NCBI GenBank assembly: GCA_965153355.1 | Contig: OZ231127.1 | Location: 61,814,001 to 61,878,000, forward strand | Reading direction: 5' to 3' | Origin: Flaccisagitta enflata | Taxonomy: Eukaryota; Chaetognatha; Sagittoidea; Aphragmophora | DNA length: 64,000 nucleotides | Shown here: positions 1 to 12,065 of the stretch, in pieces | Numbering within the stretch: position 1 is the stretch's first letter | Layout: each line of letters starts with the position of its first letter | Translations under genes and position numbers: made by a program | Notes under the pieces: generated by a model | What the model saw: only the letters and a program-made list of their open reading frames with translations | Databases searched by the model: none | Told to the model about the DNA's origin: nothing

Positions 1-800
1 CTGAAAAAGATCATTGTAACTTACAATTTTTTTCAACATACGGGCCAAGAAAAGTCAAGGATGTGCCAAAAATTTGCGTTACAATGAACTGGTTGATGAA
101 AATGCAGATTTTGTCCATTATAGCCCATTTTTTGCCTGTTTTTGGCCTGTTGTGGCCCAGGCATCAATGTTTAACGCTCTCAATGACTATATCTGTCCTA
201 TTTCTGACTTAAGTGACTGCGGTTAGCTATAAAATGCTCAATAGCTCAGATATTTTTGGGAAAAAACGCTGTTTTTAGCTATTTTACCCCATTTTAGCCT
301 GTTTTTGCTCATTCAAGATTCCAAGTTTGACAGCCAGATTCTCTTGGATAATGTATTGACTTATGTTCTTATGAAGTTCAAGTGAAAAACTCGACCAAGT
401 GACAACAGCATACTCAAAATAGCCAAAAAGCACATTTTTACCCCAGAAATTGCAAAAAAATGGATTTTTGAATGGGAGGTTAAAAAAATATCCAAAAATT
501 GAGGTCAAATTCCTGTTCAGCATGAAAAAATATATCAGAAAAGTGAAGTTTCTGAGTTTTTTCGACAATTTTGGATCCACGCTTAAGAATCTGCCATAAA
601 TCTCCCTGACTGTTGAGGCCCCTGGGTCTCAAGGGCCATAAAAACCAACTAACTCAGCTCATTTTGGTCTCCTAAGGGTTGAACTGTAACCAAAACAAAA
701 TATTTGAAAGATTTGAAAAGTTTTTGTTATCATTCTAATTGTATTTCTATAAGATACTTTGAAGGAATTTGGCATTAGAAAATGAGTCAGAACCACTCTC
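1..800. other. AT-rich sequence, no gene seen
   Basis: AT-rich sequence with many A and T runs. Open frames here are short and unrecognised, for example 284-580 on the minus strand. I see no splice-site-bounded exon, RNA gene or clear repeat. Confidence 0.6.
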
Positions 801-940
801 ATTGAAAATAACAAATTTGCATAGAAATTGAGAAATCGGGAAAACGAAAAACATGGGGACCTAGCAAAATTGATTATCTAGGTCCCCATGTTTTCAAAAA
901 TGCAAAAATTTTGTCCGTTTAATTTATTTGTTATTTTCAA
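801..940. repeat. Imperfect hairpin (foldback) of about 140 bp
   Basis: The inner stem pairs ACATGGGGACCTAG (851-864) with its reverse complement (878-891). Pairing continues outward: TTGAAAATAACAAAT on the left matches ATTTGTTATTTTCAA on the right. The loop is about 13 bp. It looks like a small foldback or MITE relic. A structured RNA is possible but nothing else supports it. Confidence 0.6.
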
Positions 941-2040
941 ATTGCAGAATGTTTTTTTCCAAAATCTAAAATTGTCTTACATCTAATCAAAAAAATATCA
1001 AAATCGCATCTTAAAATCATCGCATACAGACAAAATTTTAAACACAACTAGCCAATTAGTACTTTTAACTTGCTCTCAAATATTATGACGCTGGGTCTGC
1101 AGGAAGTATGCTTAAATTTCACTGGATTAACTTTTTTGCATTTTTTCTTTTTTTTGTTGTAATTTTGAGAATCTGAAAAAATGTACTATTTTTGTACCTA
1201 AATCTTGAGTCTGTAGATAGCCAATTTTTATGTTCAAACCTTGTGATGCCTTGGGTGGGTTTGGTTTGTAAAAAGAGGCGATTTTTTAGTTTTCTGTAGA
1301 CAACAGCTATAAAAAATCAAGGCATTTTATTTATTGTTGCCAGATTCTGATTTTTTGGCACTTTTTCTTAAAGATTTAACAATATATATGGCCCCAAACT
1401 GGCAATGATGGCCACCTGACCTAAGAGGATTTACTTTATATAATACTTGGGTACATCTGGTAACTTGCAGGATAATTTTTGCATAGCTTTTGGATGCAAA
1501 AAATATGCTAAATTTGTGTGACTGGCAATTTTCACGCCATCTTGCTCCGTGTCTTATCTGCATATGAAAGACAATGTTTACCATTTTTGGTTTTTATAGT
1601 GATGCTTTGTATCGATAAAGGATAGTTGTGAGGGGTCCGGATTAAGCACCATTGGGAGTTCCCAAGACTCTCATCCTTTATTTTTTATGTATTTTTTTAA
1701 TAAAGCAATGTTGTCACAAGTCATGAAGGGGACCGATGTGACGATGGCATAGGTATGATTTATCACCAAAAAAACACAATTTTCTGCAGTTCTTACGCGT
1801 AAACCTAGCCCAGTACAAGACCGGCTTCAACACGTGAGCAAGAGCGGAATCATGTTACACATCGTGACAAGTGCAATACCAATAAAGGCGGCTCTCGCCG
1901 ACCGGAAAAAAGTCGTAAATGGGAATCTTTTTTTTCAGTGCATGTTCTTCCATGTGCATCTCATGATGTCTAGTTGACTGCTTGCTTGTTTTTGTCATTC
2001 AATCTGTTTCTCTATATCTCTTTTTTGGTCTTCCTTTGTC
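941..2040. other. No gene seen; contains a short motif shared with 26.2 kb
   Basis: AT-rich with no supported exon. At about 1885-1903 lies GGCGGCTCTCGCCGACCGG, which recurs inverted near 26200-26222. At both places the motif is followed, in its own orientation, by a (GT)n-(CT)n microsatellite, so it probably belongs to a dispersed element that carries the microsatellite. Confidence 0.5.
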
Positions 2041-2043
2041 TTT

Positions 2044-2270
<227 letters not shown>

Positions 2271-2345
2271 CTCTTTTCGTTTCTATTCTCTTTCTCTCTT
2301 TCTAACTCTCTCTCTAACTCTCTCTCTCTCTCTTACTCTCTCTAA

Positions 2346-2969
2346 AGTAGAGTAAAATGCAAAAGCCAGCGTCATAAAAGTTAGGGTCAATTTGTGTAAC
2401 ATCTTGACTCATCTATCATGTTACATATGGCTCTGAAATAGGATCAAGAAAATTATCGATTTTCGCGAAAATTCGGAAAAATAATAAAAGATTAAAAAAT
2501 TCATAGCGCCAAAACTAATGATCGTAGAGACTTCTGGTTAGCGCCATTTGAAAGAGAAAAATAAGGTCTTTCTTAGCTATGAATATCAAAAAATGTATAC
2601 TCCCAGCCCAAAAACGGCACAACTTCCGAAAATTGTCCCAAACCCAAAATGGAAAACTTTATTTCTCCCCTACGTTTCAAAAAGTCGAATTACGTAATTC
2701 GACTTTTTTCCAATAATCCTTTGCTTGTTTAAGACGCAATTTAGTTCTACCACCTGAGCTGCAACTCATAAAAGATGAAAAATTGTGAGGATCAACGCGT
2801 CACGAAATGTCACCGACGCTTTCAGATGAATCCAATGAATCTCCCTGGCATTACACATCTGCGAGCCTTTGCGTTTCCCAAAGCCTAGTTGAGATTTGCA
2901 GCGTCACCCGAGTGTCACACATCTGCGAGTTTTGCATTACCCTATAGTCTTGAGCCTAGTTGAGGGTTT
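2346..2969. other. No gene seen; contains a perfect palindrome
   Basis: AT-rich intergenic sequence without a supported exon. A perfect 30-bp palindrome lies at 2679-2708 and is listed separately. Confidence 0.5.
2679..2708. repeat. Perfect 30-bp palindrome
   Basis: The half-site AAAAAGTCGAATTAC is followed at once by its exact reverse complement, centred on TACGTA. It has no spacer. It could be the centre of a decayed foldback element or a symmetric protein-binding site; nothing decides between these. Confidence 0.7.
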
Positions 2970-3167
2970 TTAGTCGCGTGCTACACCCCGCTTTGTCGGT
3001 CCGTCGGTCTATACGTCCGTCCGTCCATCTGTCACACTTGTACTTTACTTTTTTTGGGATTTTGCGGTCTTTGGCCTCGCTGCTCCTGGCCAAATGATCA
3101 AGTAACCTCAAATACGGCCCCTGCCCACCCGCACGCGACTGGGTAGCTGTGTATCCGGCCTTGTTTG
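2970..3167 (-). mobile_element. Family A repeat, about 200 bp copy
   Basis: Read on the minus strand it opens AACAAGGCCGGATACAC and passes a GTGGGCAGGGGC block. It then runs through GACGGAC/GACCGAC degenerate repeats to AAAGCGGGGTGTAGC and ends GCGACTAAAA-like. Other copies share the same ends. It shows no coding capacity, so it is a short non-autonomous dispersed element. Confidence 0.75.
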
Positions 3168-3915
3168 TTATCACGAAGAAAAATCAGAATCTACTTAGAC
3201 TCCCCCCTCCCCCACTGCCCTCCCTCTTACCCGAAAACAAAAAGAATAATTCTTTTTCATCGTTTATCTTGATGTGGTTGTTTTGTTGCGTCAGTAAAAC
3301 CACTCAGGCAAACCTCTCAAGGCCATTTGCAGATAGAATAGAAAATGGGAGTTTAGTTTGGCTCAAGGACGACTCAAGATAGACACGAAAATGGAAAAAA
3401 AGAAGCCGTAAAAGGCTCAGATTTGAGAGGAACGGCGCATTGGAATCGATTGCGTGCAAAAACTGCACATGAACACAGCAATGTGCTATTTCATGATGAC
3501 CGAATCAGTGAATGATGTGTTGTGACTGTGGATCATTAAATTGTGCTGAAACAATATTGATCGACTAAAGGACAAAGAAACACGGAGTTAGTCCATTAGG
3601 AACATTTTTGCTGATCAATTGGTGCGTATGTCTGGTTAGGTTGAGCACAACAGTACTCGGCGCAATCAACGTGTATTACTGGCAATCACAATCCTACAAT
3701 GACAATAAAAAGCCACGATTTTGCATGACTGATTGTCACGCCGAGAGCACGATCCAGACTCCAGAGGATACAATTCCTTTTTGCCGTAATTTCTTAGAAC
3801 ACGCACATTCGACAAATTCTCTTACTAAGAGCTTTAATTCTTTTCCGGTGGAGAAAAAAAAAAAAGAGTTGCGCGCTAGCCCAATTTTTTTCCCTTCTTA
3901 GTTTTAAAATTTCGA
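3168..3915. other. No recognisable gene
   Basis: An open frame of 97 codons on the plus strand (3608-3901) has no motif I know and no convincing splice context. The rest is unique-looking AT-rich sequence. Confidence 0.5.
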
Positions 3916-4165
3916 TCGCTCATGCGCTTCGCTCATGCGCTTCGCTCATGCGCTTCGCTCATGCGCTTCGCTCATGCGCTTCGCTCATGCACTTCGCTCA
4001 AGCACTCCGCTCTAGCACTCCACTCATGCACTTTGCGCATGCACTTTTCAAATGCACTTTGCAAATGCACTTTGCGCATGCACTTTGTGCATGCAATTTG
4101 CTCATGCACTTCGCGCATGCACTTCGCTCATGCACTTCGCGCACGCAATTGATCATGCACTACGC
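3916..4165. repeat. 13-bp tandem repeat array
   Basis: About 19 units of GCTTCGCTCATGC. The left units are nearly perfect; those on the right diverge (GCTT to ACTT, TCGC to TTGC). The array ends just before the foldback at 4201. The open frames across it (repeated Met-Arg-Phe-Ala-His-Ala) follow from the repeat and are not evidence of a gene. Confidence 0.9.
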
Positions 4166-4200
4166 TTAGATACAACACTCTTGTACCTCGCTCATGCGCT

Positions 4201-4564
4201 ATGATCATTACGTCAATTGAAACGCCCCAAAGTTAAACATTGGCTCTCACCAATCTTACCATAGACGAGGCTTGGTAAAAAAATATCTCATGCAAATTTT
4301 CAGGCCTCTGGGATTGGGGGAACCTTCGTTAGGGTGACCATGAAGTTTCCATAGAAATCTATGGCAAAGACAAAATTTGCATAATAGAAATACTGATTCC
4401 AATTCTAATTCAACGCAAACTTCAACCTCACCCTAACGAAGGTTCCTGCTATCTGAGAGGCCCAAAATTTTGCATGGAATATTTTCTTACCAAGCCTCAA
4501 CTGTGGTAAGATTGGTGAAAGCCATAGTCGAAGTTTGGGGCGCTTCATGGGACGTAATGATCAT
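4201..4564. mobile_element. Foldback/MITE-like inverted repeat, 364 bp
   Basis: The left arm starts ATGATCATTACGTC at 4201 and the right arm ends with its exact reverse complement at 4564. Arms of about 135 bp share blocks such as CACCAATCTTACCA, GAGGCTTGGTAA and GGAACCTTCGTTAGGGTGA. The spacer is about 100 bp. No clear target-site duplication is visible. A similar internal phrase (GGGTGAC...AGTTTCCATAGAAAT) recurs near 61390. Confidence 0.8.
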
Positions 4565-4739
4565 GCACCAGGATCAGCATTTCGCCTGTGCTGAATTTTT
4601 AATAAGGTTGTACTTTGCTAATATCTTATTCGCACATTCATTCGCACGCTTACTCGCTTCAGAAGCGATTGAACTTCAATAACGCTTTGGATAAAAATCT
4701 AAAAAAACAAACAAACAGAAAAACAAACAAGATAACAGG

Positions 4740-5504
4740 CCGCTCAAGCGTCATTATGGTCAGCGGTTCCCGATGCCCCATTGATGTCATTTAGTATCGT
4801 AGTGTTGGGGTTATGGGGCAGCGGCCCCGGAGGGGTCGACGACCTATGATTCCACACAGGGCAATTTTGTTTTGAGAGGCATGATCTTGGGCCTGAGTTA
4901 AGGCTTTAGAAGCCTGAAAAGAGGTCTGAGAGGCCTGATTTGAGGTCTGAGAGGCCTGATTTGGGATCCCAGATGCCTGATTTGTAGTTTGAGAGGCCGG
5001 GTTTGGGGTCTGAGAGGCCTGATAAGAGGTCCGAAGGCCTGAGTTGGAGCCTGAGAGGCCTGATATGTGGTCTGAGGCCTGATTTGGGGTCTGAGAGGCC
5101 TGATTTGGGATCCCAGATACTTGATTTGTAGTTTGAGAGGCCTGATTTGGGGTCTGGGAGGCCTGATTTTGAATCCAAGAGGCCTGATTTTGAATCCCGG
5201 AGGCCTGATTTGGGGTGTGAGAGGCCTGATTTGAGGTCTGAGAGGCCTGATTTGGGGTCTAATAGGCGGGATTTGAGGTCTTAGAGGCCTGCTTTGAGGA
5301 CTGAGAGACTTGATTTGGGGTCTGAAAAGCCTGATTTGAGGTCTGAGAGGCCTGATTTGAGGTCTGAGAGGCCTGCTTTGAGGTCTGAGAGGCCTGATTT
5401 GGGGCTTCGGGGGGGGGGGGGGTTGGACACTGACATCAGATCGGAAAAATTGCCCTATGTGGAACCATAGGTCATCGACCCCTCCGGGGCCGCTGCCCAA
5501 AAAT
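4740..5504. mobile_element. Family B element with a 21-bp minisatellite core
   Basis: A head region with GGTCAGCGGTTCCCGATG is followed by a terminal repeat beginning GGGCAGCGGCCCCGG at about 4817. The core is an array of about 20 units of 21-22 bp (GAGAGGCCTGATTTGAGGTCT type), closed by a G run near 5409-5422. The right end is the inverted copy, CCGGGGCCGCTGCCC. A 200-codon open frame on the minus strand (4898-5500) repeats the heptapeptide PLRPQIR only because the unit is a multiple of three. I treat it as non-coding. Confidence 0.85.
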
Positions 5505-5597
5505 ATAAGCGAATATTATGCGCAGCGTGAGTGTTCCTTGACGAGTAAGTTAATTTCCTCTTGTTTTGATTTTTCTTTTTCTTCAAGTTGTCCATAA

Positions 5598-5637
5598 TTG
5601 GGTTCTGTTCTGTCTCCCTGCCCGTCTGTCTGTCTAT

Positions 5638-5670
<33 letters not shown>

Positions 5671-5855
5671 AGTTTTGTTTTAACTATGATTTTTCTTTAA
5701 TTTTTCCTTATTCTGGCGTTGCTCTGTCAGTCTATATATTTGTGTCTGCTTATCTATCTGTCTGCTTATTTGACTGTTTATCTGTCTGTCAGTTTGACTG
5801 TCTGAATATCTGTTTGAAGGTCACTGTCCGTCTTCGTTTGTCTGTCTCTGTTTGA

Positions 5856-5910
<55 letters not shown>
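5598..5910. repeat. Degenerate (TCTG)n region and (CT)n run
   Basis: TCTG/TCTA tetranucleotides dominate 5610-5860 and pass into a pure (CT)n run at about 5864-5909. Confidence 0.85.
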
Positions 5911-7151
<1,241 letters not shown>

Positions 7152-7295
7152 TCTTTTTTTTTTTGAGGGAATAAATTGTTAAATTGGTAATAGCTTGTTT
7201 GTAATTATCGGCATTGACTTTATGTTAATCCTCAATCGTAAAATAGAAGAAAAAAAGCAACCCGCAGTATTGAGCTACCGAGAAATTACTCTTTT

Positions 7296-7620
7296 TATGT
7301 GCGTCCTTGCAAATCTAAAGGAGGCTGTGTCCGTCGGTTGGTAGGTCAGTCGGTCGGTTTGTCGGCCAGTAACGCAATCGTAATTATTACAAAATCCAAG
7401 ACTTTTTCATCAAAAAAGCAGCACCAATCTTTCCATTCATTCATTCATTCATTCATTCATTCATTCATTCATTCATTCATTCATTCATTCATTCATTCAT
7501 TCATTCATTTATTCATTCATTCATTCATTCATTTATGCCCTTCTTTCATAAAAACGTTCATTCCTAAAAAACATGCATTCATAGGTTCCTAATCAGCGAT
7601 GCGCACATATTGGCCTTGTT
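7296..7620 (-). mobile_element. Family A copy with an internal (ATTC)n array
   Basis: On the minus strand it opens AACAAGGCCAATATGTGCGC. A (GAAT)n tetranucleotide array lies at about 7434-7532, and GACCGACTGACC-type runs end in a GCAAGGACGCAC tail. The same order (head, GAAT array, GACC run) is seen at 48607-49204 and 58648-59104, which defines a subfamily. Confidence 0.75.
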
Positions 7621-7794
7621 TTCAACTGTGGTTTATAAGCGAAGTTTTGCGGTCAACATCTATTCTAATCAATTGAATAGATAGAGTAGTGATTGCGGGA
7701 TAGCAACATGCATTGTAATTTGTTCGTTTTGTGGTCACTTTTTAGTCGCTTGCTAAGCGACTCAAAACACCCCTGTCGGTAGGTCCGAAGGAAG

Positions 7795-9993
7795 GTACAG
7801 TACATTCCGAGCAAAACCGACTAAAACTGGAGGATGAATTTTTGTTAGTTGAGCTTGATTTCCATAGCTTTATATATGGTATCTAAATTAGTTTAAGGAT
7901 ACTTACTTTTTTTAATATATTTGGCTGTCAAAAAAAAAAAATTAATGAAATCAAAGTCCAAAAAGATATCATTTTAGAGTATTATAATCCAGACTATTAT
8001 GCTTAGTGGAAAATCTTATATAAACTGAAAAAAAATGTTCTTGAATTAATTTGGATAACAAATATAAAGCCAAGGAAATAAAATTAAAGTAAGAACAAGG
8101 CCAACACCTATAAGTCGCGTGCAGGACAAAAATAACTGAACTGACTCCTTATTGTATCTTTTTATCGAAAATCATACTTAAACCAGACCCAAACCAGACC
8201 CAAACCAGACTCAAACCAGACTCAAACCAGACTCAAACCAGAATTAAACCAGACCTAAACCAGACCGAAACCAGACCGAAACTAGACCTAAACCAGACCT
8301 AAACCAGACCTAAACCAGACCTAAACCAGACATAAACCAGACCTAACCCAGACCTAAACCAGACACGAACCGGACTTTAACCATACTTAAACCAGACTTA
8401 AACCAGAATTAAACCAGACTTAAACCAGACTCAAGCCAGACTCAAACCAGACTCAAACCAGACTCAAACCAGACCCAAACCAGACTCAAACCATACTTAA
8501 ACCAGACTAAACCATACATAAATCAGACTTAAACCAGACTTAAACCAGACTTAAACCAGACTTAAACCAGACTTAAACCAGAATTAAACCAGAATTAAAC
8601 CAGACTTAAACCAGACTTAAACCAGCAGACTTAAACCAGCAGACTTAAACCAGCAGACTTAAACCAGCAGACCTAAACCAGCAGACCTAAACCAGCAGAC
8701 TTAAACCAGCAGACTTGAACCAGCAGACTTAAACCAGCAGACTTAAACCAGCATACTTAAACCAGCAGACTTAAACCAGCAGACTTAAACCAGCCGACTT
8801 AAACCAGCAGAATTAAACCAGCAGACTTAAATCAGCAGATTTAAACCAGCAGACTTAAACCAGCAGACTTAACCTGCAGACCTAAACCAACAGACCTAAA
8901 TCAGCCATCTCAAACCAGCCGACCTAAACCAGCCGACCTAAACCGGCCAACTTAAACCAGCAGACTTAAACCAGCAGACTTGAACCAGTGGACTTAAACC
9001 AGCAGACTTAAACCAGCAGACTTAAACCAGCAGATTTAAACCAGCAGACCTAAACCAGCAGACCTAAACCAGCAGACTTAAACCAGCAGACTTAAACCAG
9101 CAGACTTAAACCAGCAGACTTGAAATGCCACTTATGACCAAAACATACTAAAAAACAAAAATGACCAAAACATACCAAAAAACCTAGATGACCAAAAAAA
9201 AACAAAAAAACAAAAAACAAAAAAACAAAAAACCCAAAACCAAAAAAACAAAAAACCAAAAAACCAAAAAAACCCATTAAAACAAAAACAAAAAAAACAA
9301 AAAAAATAAAAGACTAAAACATACCAAAAAACCTTGTTAGATGACCAAAAATGACCTGAAATCTTCCAAAATGACTTAAAATGCTCAAAAAAGACACAAA
9401 TGACTTAAATTAACAAAGTGACATAAATGATCAAAAATGACCAAAAATGACGAAAAGCAACCAGAAATGACCAAAAGCAACCAAAAATGACCAAAAACAA
9501 CAAAATAATGACTCAAAATAACTCCAGACGACCCAAATTGATAAAATAAAACGCAAAAAAGCAAAGTGTTACTAAAAACTACAAAAGCCAAAAATAACTT
9601 AGAGTGACTGAGAATGACTTAGAATCACTTGTAATGACTTATAATGACTTAGAATGACTTAAAATAACTTAGAATGACTAAGAATGACTTAAAATGACTC
9701 ATAATAACATAAAATGACAAAAATGAGAAAGAATGACAAAATGACTTAAGTGACTAAAATTAACTGAAAATGACTGAAAATGACTTAAAATGACATAAAA
9801 TGACTTAAAATGACGTAAAATACCCTAAAATGACGTACAACGACAAAAAAAGCTAAGTGTTACGGACCGACCGACCGACGAACCGACGGACCGACGGACC
9901 GACAGAGCGGGTTATAGAGTCGCGTGCACGCGACTAAAAATTTATCCTCCAGTTTTAGACGGGTTTGCTCGAAATGTACTGTAGGTAGGTTGG
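7795..9993. repeat. Decayed foldback split by a family A insertion
   Basis: The left arm at 7795-7845 contains ACAGTACATTCCGAGC and ACTAAAACTGGAGGAT. The right arm at 9936-9985 is its reverse complement (ATCCTCCAGTTTTAG and GCTCGAAATGTACTGT). The arms are separated by about 2.1 kb that includes the family A element at 8094-9935. Confidence 0.6.
8094..9935 (+). mobile_element. Long family A copy (about 1.84 kb) with expanded minisatellites
   Basis: It opens AACAAGGCCAACACCTATAA and ends in the 18-bp palindrome AGTCGCGTGCACGCGACT (9918-9935). Inside, an 11-bp repeat (AAACCAGACTT) fills about 8178-8620. A 14-bp variant with GCAG inserted (AAACCAGCAGACTT) fills about 8620-9120. Degenerate ATGACCAAAA and ATGACTTAAA repeats run to 9840, followed by a GACCGACC run. 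The opposite-strand copy at 13595-15472 has the same ends and the same repeat types, so the two are long relatives of one element. No protein is encoded. Confidence 0.85.
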
Positions 9994-10009
9994 TAACGCG
10001 ACTTTTAGA

Positions 10010-10590
10010 TGATTTGAAATCGACTTATTGGCCGTATATCCGTCCTTGCTGCTGAGAAATCAATATTGGCCTTTAGGAGGCGCCGTTCCGTGATGAAAGT
10101 TCTCCATTTGTACATCAGACTCAATCTCGGATCTCGCCTCCAATAAGTAGCGTGCGGGTGTGGAGCGGTGCTAGGTCACTTGGTGTGCCTATCAAGTGGC
10201 AATGAAGCAACGCCGGTTTGACGATGGCGTCTCGGTGAGGTAGATATCAGGATCTGGTCTGATGTGGTATAGTGTGAATGTGTGATGTGCTGTGGCGCAG
10301 TGGCGCACTGCCAGGACGAAATGTGCGATAAGACTGGTTTTTAAGGTGTGGTTACATAATAGGCAGCGTGATGTACGGTGCGCCGCATTAAAAACAGGAC
10401 AGTATGTATCAATAGCATTTCATTGCGCAAAAATCGATTATTCAAACCAAATACGGATGAATACATTGCTCATGCGTTTGTAGTTGATGGATCCGCCTTC
10501 GGCCTGGATGACAAGCTCCATAGAACGTGGCATCGAGGCAAATAAGTTGGAGAGGTAGTCGATGGTGAAGCGGCACCAAACTGTTAAAGT
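10010..10590. other. No gene seen
   Basis: Moderate-GC unique sequence without a supported exon. At 10375-10410, GTGCGCCGCATTAAAAACAG resembles the inverse of 16062-16092, so it may be the outer edge of the large foldback described at 12066-16052. Confidence 0.45.
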
Positions 10591-10591
10591 A

Positions 10592-11901
10592 ACTATGGCA
10601 AAGGACACTTTGTTATACTAGTTTCTACTTATCCATTGGCCTGAGACACAAAAAATTCATGACCGTTTGAAAGCTCTGCAAAAAATCTTTCAAATGCGAC
10701 GTTGCTGGTCATTGTAGCTGTATTCGTTTAGAAATGGCATAGGTAGAGAATCACGGTCGGTACTAAAGCTGGAAAATTATGAATAAAACCTAGTAGGACT
10801 GATAATTGACCTTTGCTCTATTGGTTCCAACTCATAAGGACCTATTTTTGTAACAAATGACTAATCCCAAAGCGCGCGTTTTAAGACTGGCCATGGGCGA
10901 CCTCTATTAGAAGTGCGTCATAACCACATGTTAAAAGACATAAGATCAGCTGCCCTAGCAGAGGGGAAGTGGGAACAATTGAATGTAGGAGTGAAAGGTA
11001 GATGCTGACAAAGGTCTAAGGATAGGTATACATGTTTTTCTACAATTCCAAAGTGCACTCTTAATCATATCTGAGTTGAGAGGGGAGGAAAATCGCTATC
11101 AGAGCCGTTGCATATGGGTGAAATGACCTGAAAATGACCCAACCAGATTGATATGAGACATCAAATAGATTTTCCTCAAACTTGACACTATAATTTAGGA
11201 GTTGACAGCAAAAAAATGGTTTTCTTGAAAGAGAAATAAAGTTCTTTAACTCAAATAACATTAGCCAAGACCCTCAAAATAATGGTTTTATAGAGAGAGA
11301 ATATATGCAGTGTAAGCAAGCCTTGGGATTACTCATTTTAGCTTTTTCTGACCAAATTGCTAGCTTTTCCCTCAGAATACATGTCAATCATCATAACACA
11401 CAAGTTTTATATTGACCTTTTCACTTTTCTTTAAAAATTTGGTACAAGCGAGACCCCCTAGCATAGGTTTGAAGAAAAAAAATCACTGATTGAAAAAGTG
11501 CTCATTTCAAATTTTTCCAACAAGTAATTTAGGTGTTTCTGTTTTTGTCAATGATGAAGTTTAAGATTGCCTTTGATACTCGATATCCACGGGCAAATTA
11601 AAAAGCTTTGAATTTTCTTTAAAATGGCGCCAAGAACAGGCATCTAACTCAATGCGTTTAATTTCTATGTTAAAATAAAGATAACCCATGAAAATCACAT
11701 AGTAAATTTTCAAATTTCTGACAACCTGTCCTCATCTTAATGCCATTTCTAAATGGTTAAAGTTAGGGCATCCAGAAAGGTCTCATTTGAAAGATTTTTT
11801 GCAGGGCTTCAAAATGGTCATGAATTTTGCCATGTTTTTCTCATTGCATGTATGTGAAACACTGGCAAACAAGTGGTTCGCTTTTTGTTTTTTGCCATAG
11901 T
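10592..11901. mobile_element. TA-flanked foldback element, ACTATGGC ends
   Basis: The left end is ACTATGGCAAAG and the right end TTTGCCATAGT, each directly flanked by TA (10590-10591 and 11902-11903). That is the duplication expected for Tc1/mariner-type insertion. The arms pair imperfectly for about 170 bp: AAATTCATGACC, CTGCAAAAAATCTTTCAAATG and TTTAGAAATGGCAT recur inverted at 11735-11830. The middle has no transposase. The same ends occur at 30392-30982. Confidence 0.65.
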
Positions 11902-12065
11902 TAGTTTTTTCCCATTCCATTTTTTGTAGCTTCTCTTCAGAGCGTCACTGCGTCCAAACGAATTGACCGATTTAATCGCGATATGCGGCAAACGCTTCAT
12001 CTTTCAAAGAGCTTTAAATTGGTCACCGATAAAGTTATGATTCTTCTATTTTGAGCCGAGAAATA

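Noticed and set aside
4898-5500. 200-codon minus-strand frame of repeated PLRPQIR
   Set aside because: It is the translation of a 21-bp minisatellite inside a family B element; other copies do not keep an open frame through their arrays.
8180-9120. Regular short repeats that might suggest a CRISPR array
   Set aside because: Units of 11-14 bp are contiguous with no unique spacers; it is a minisatellite in a eukaryotic repeat.
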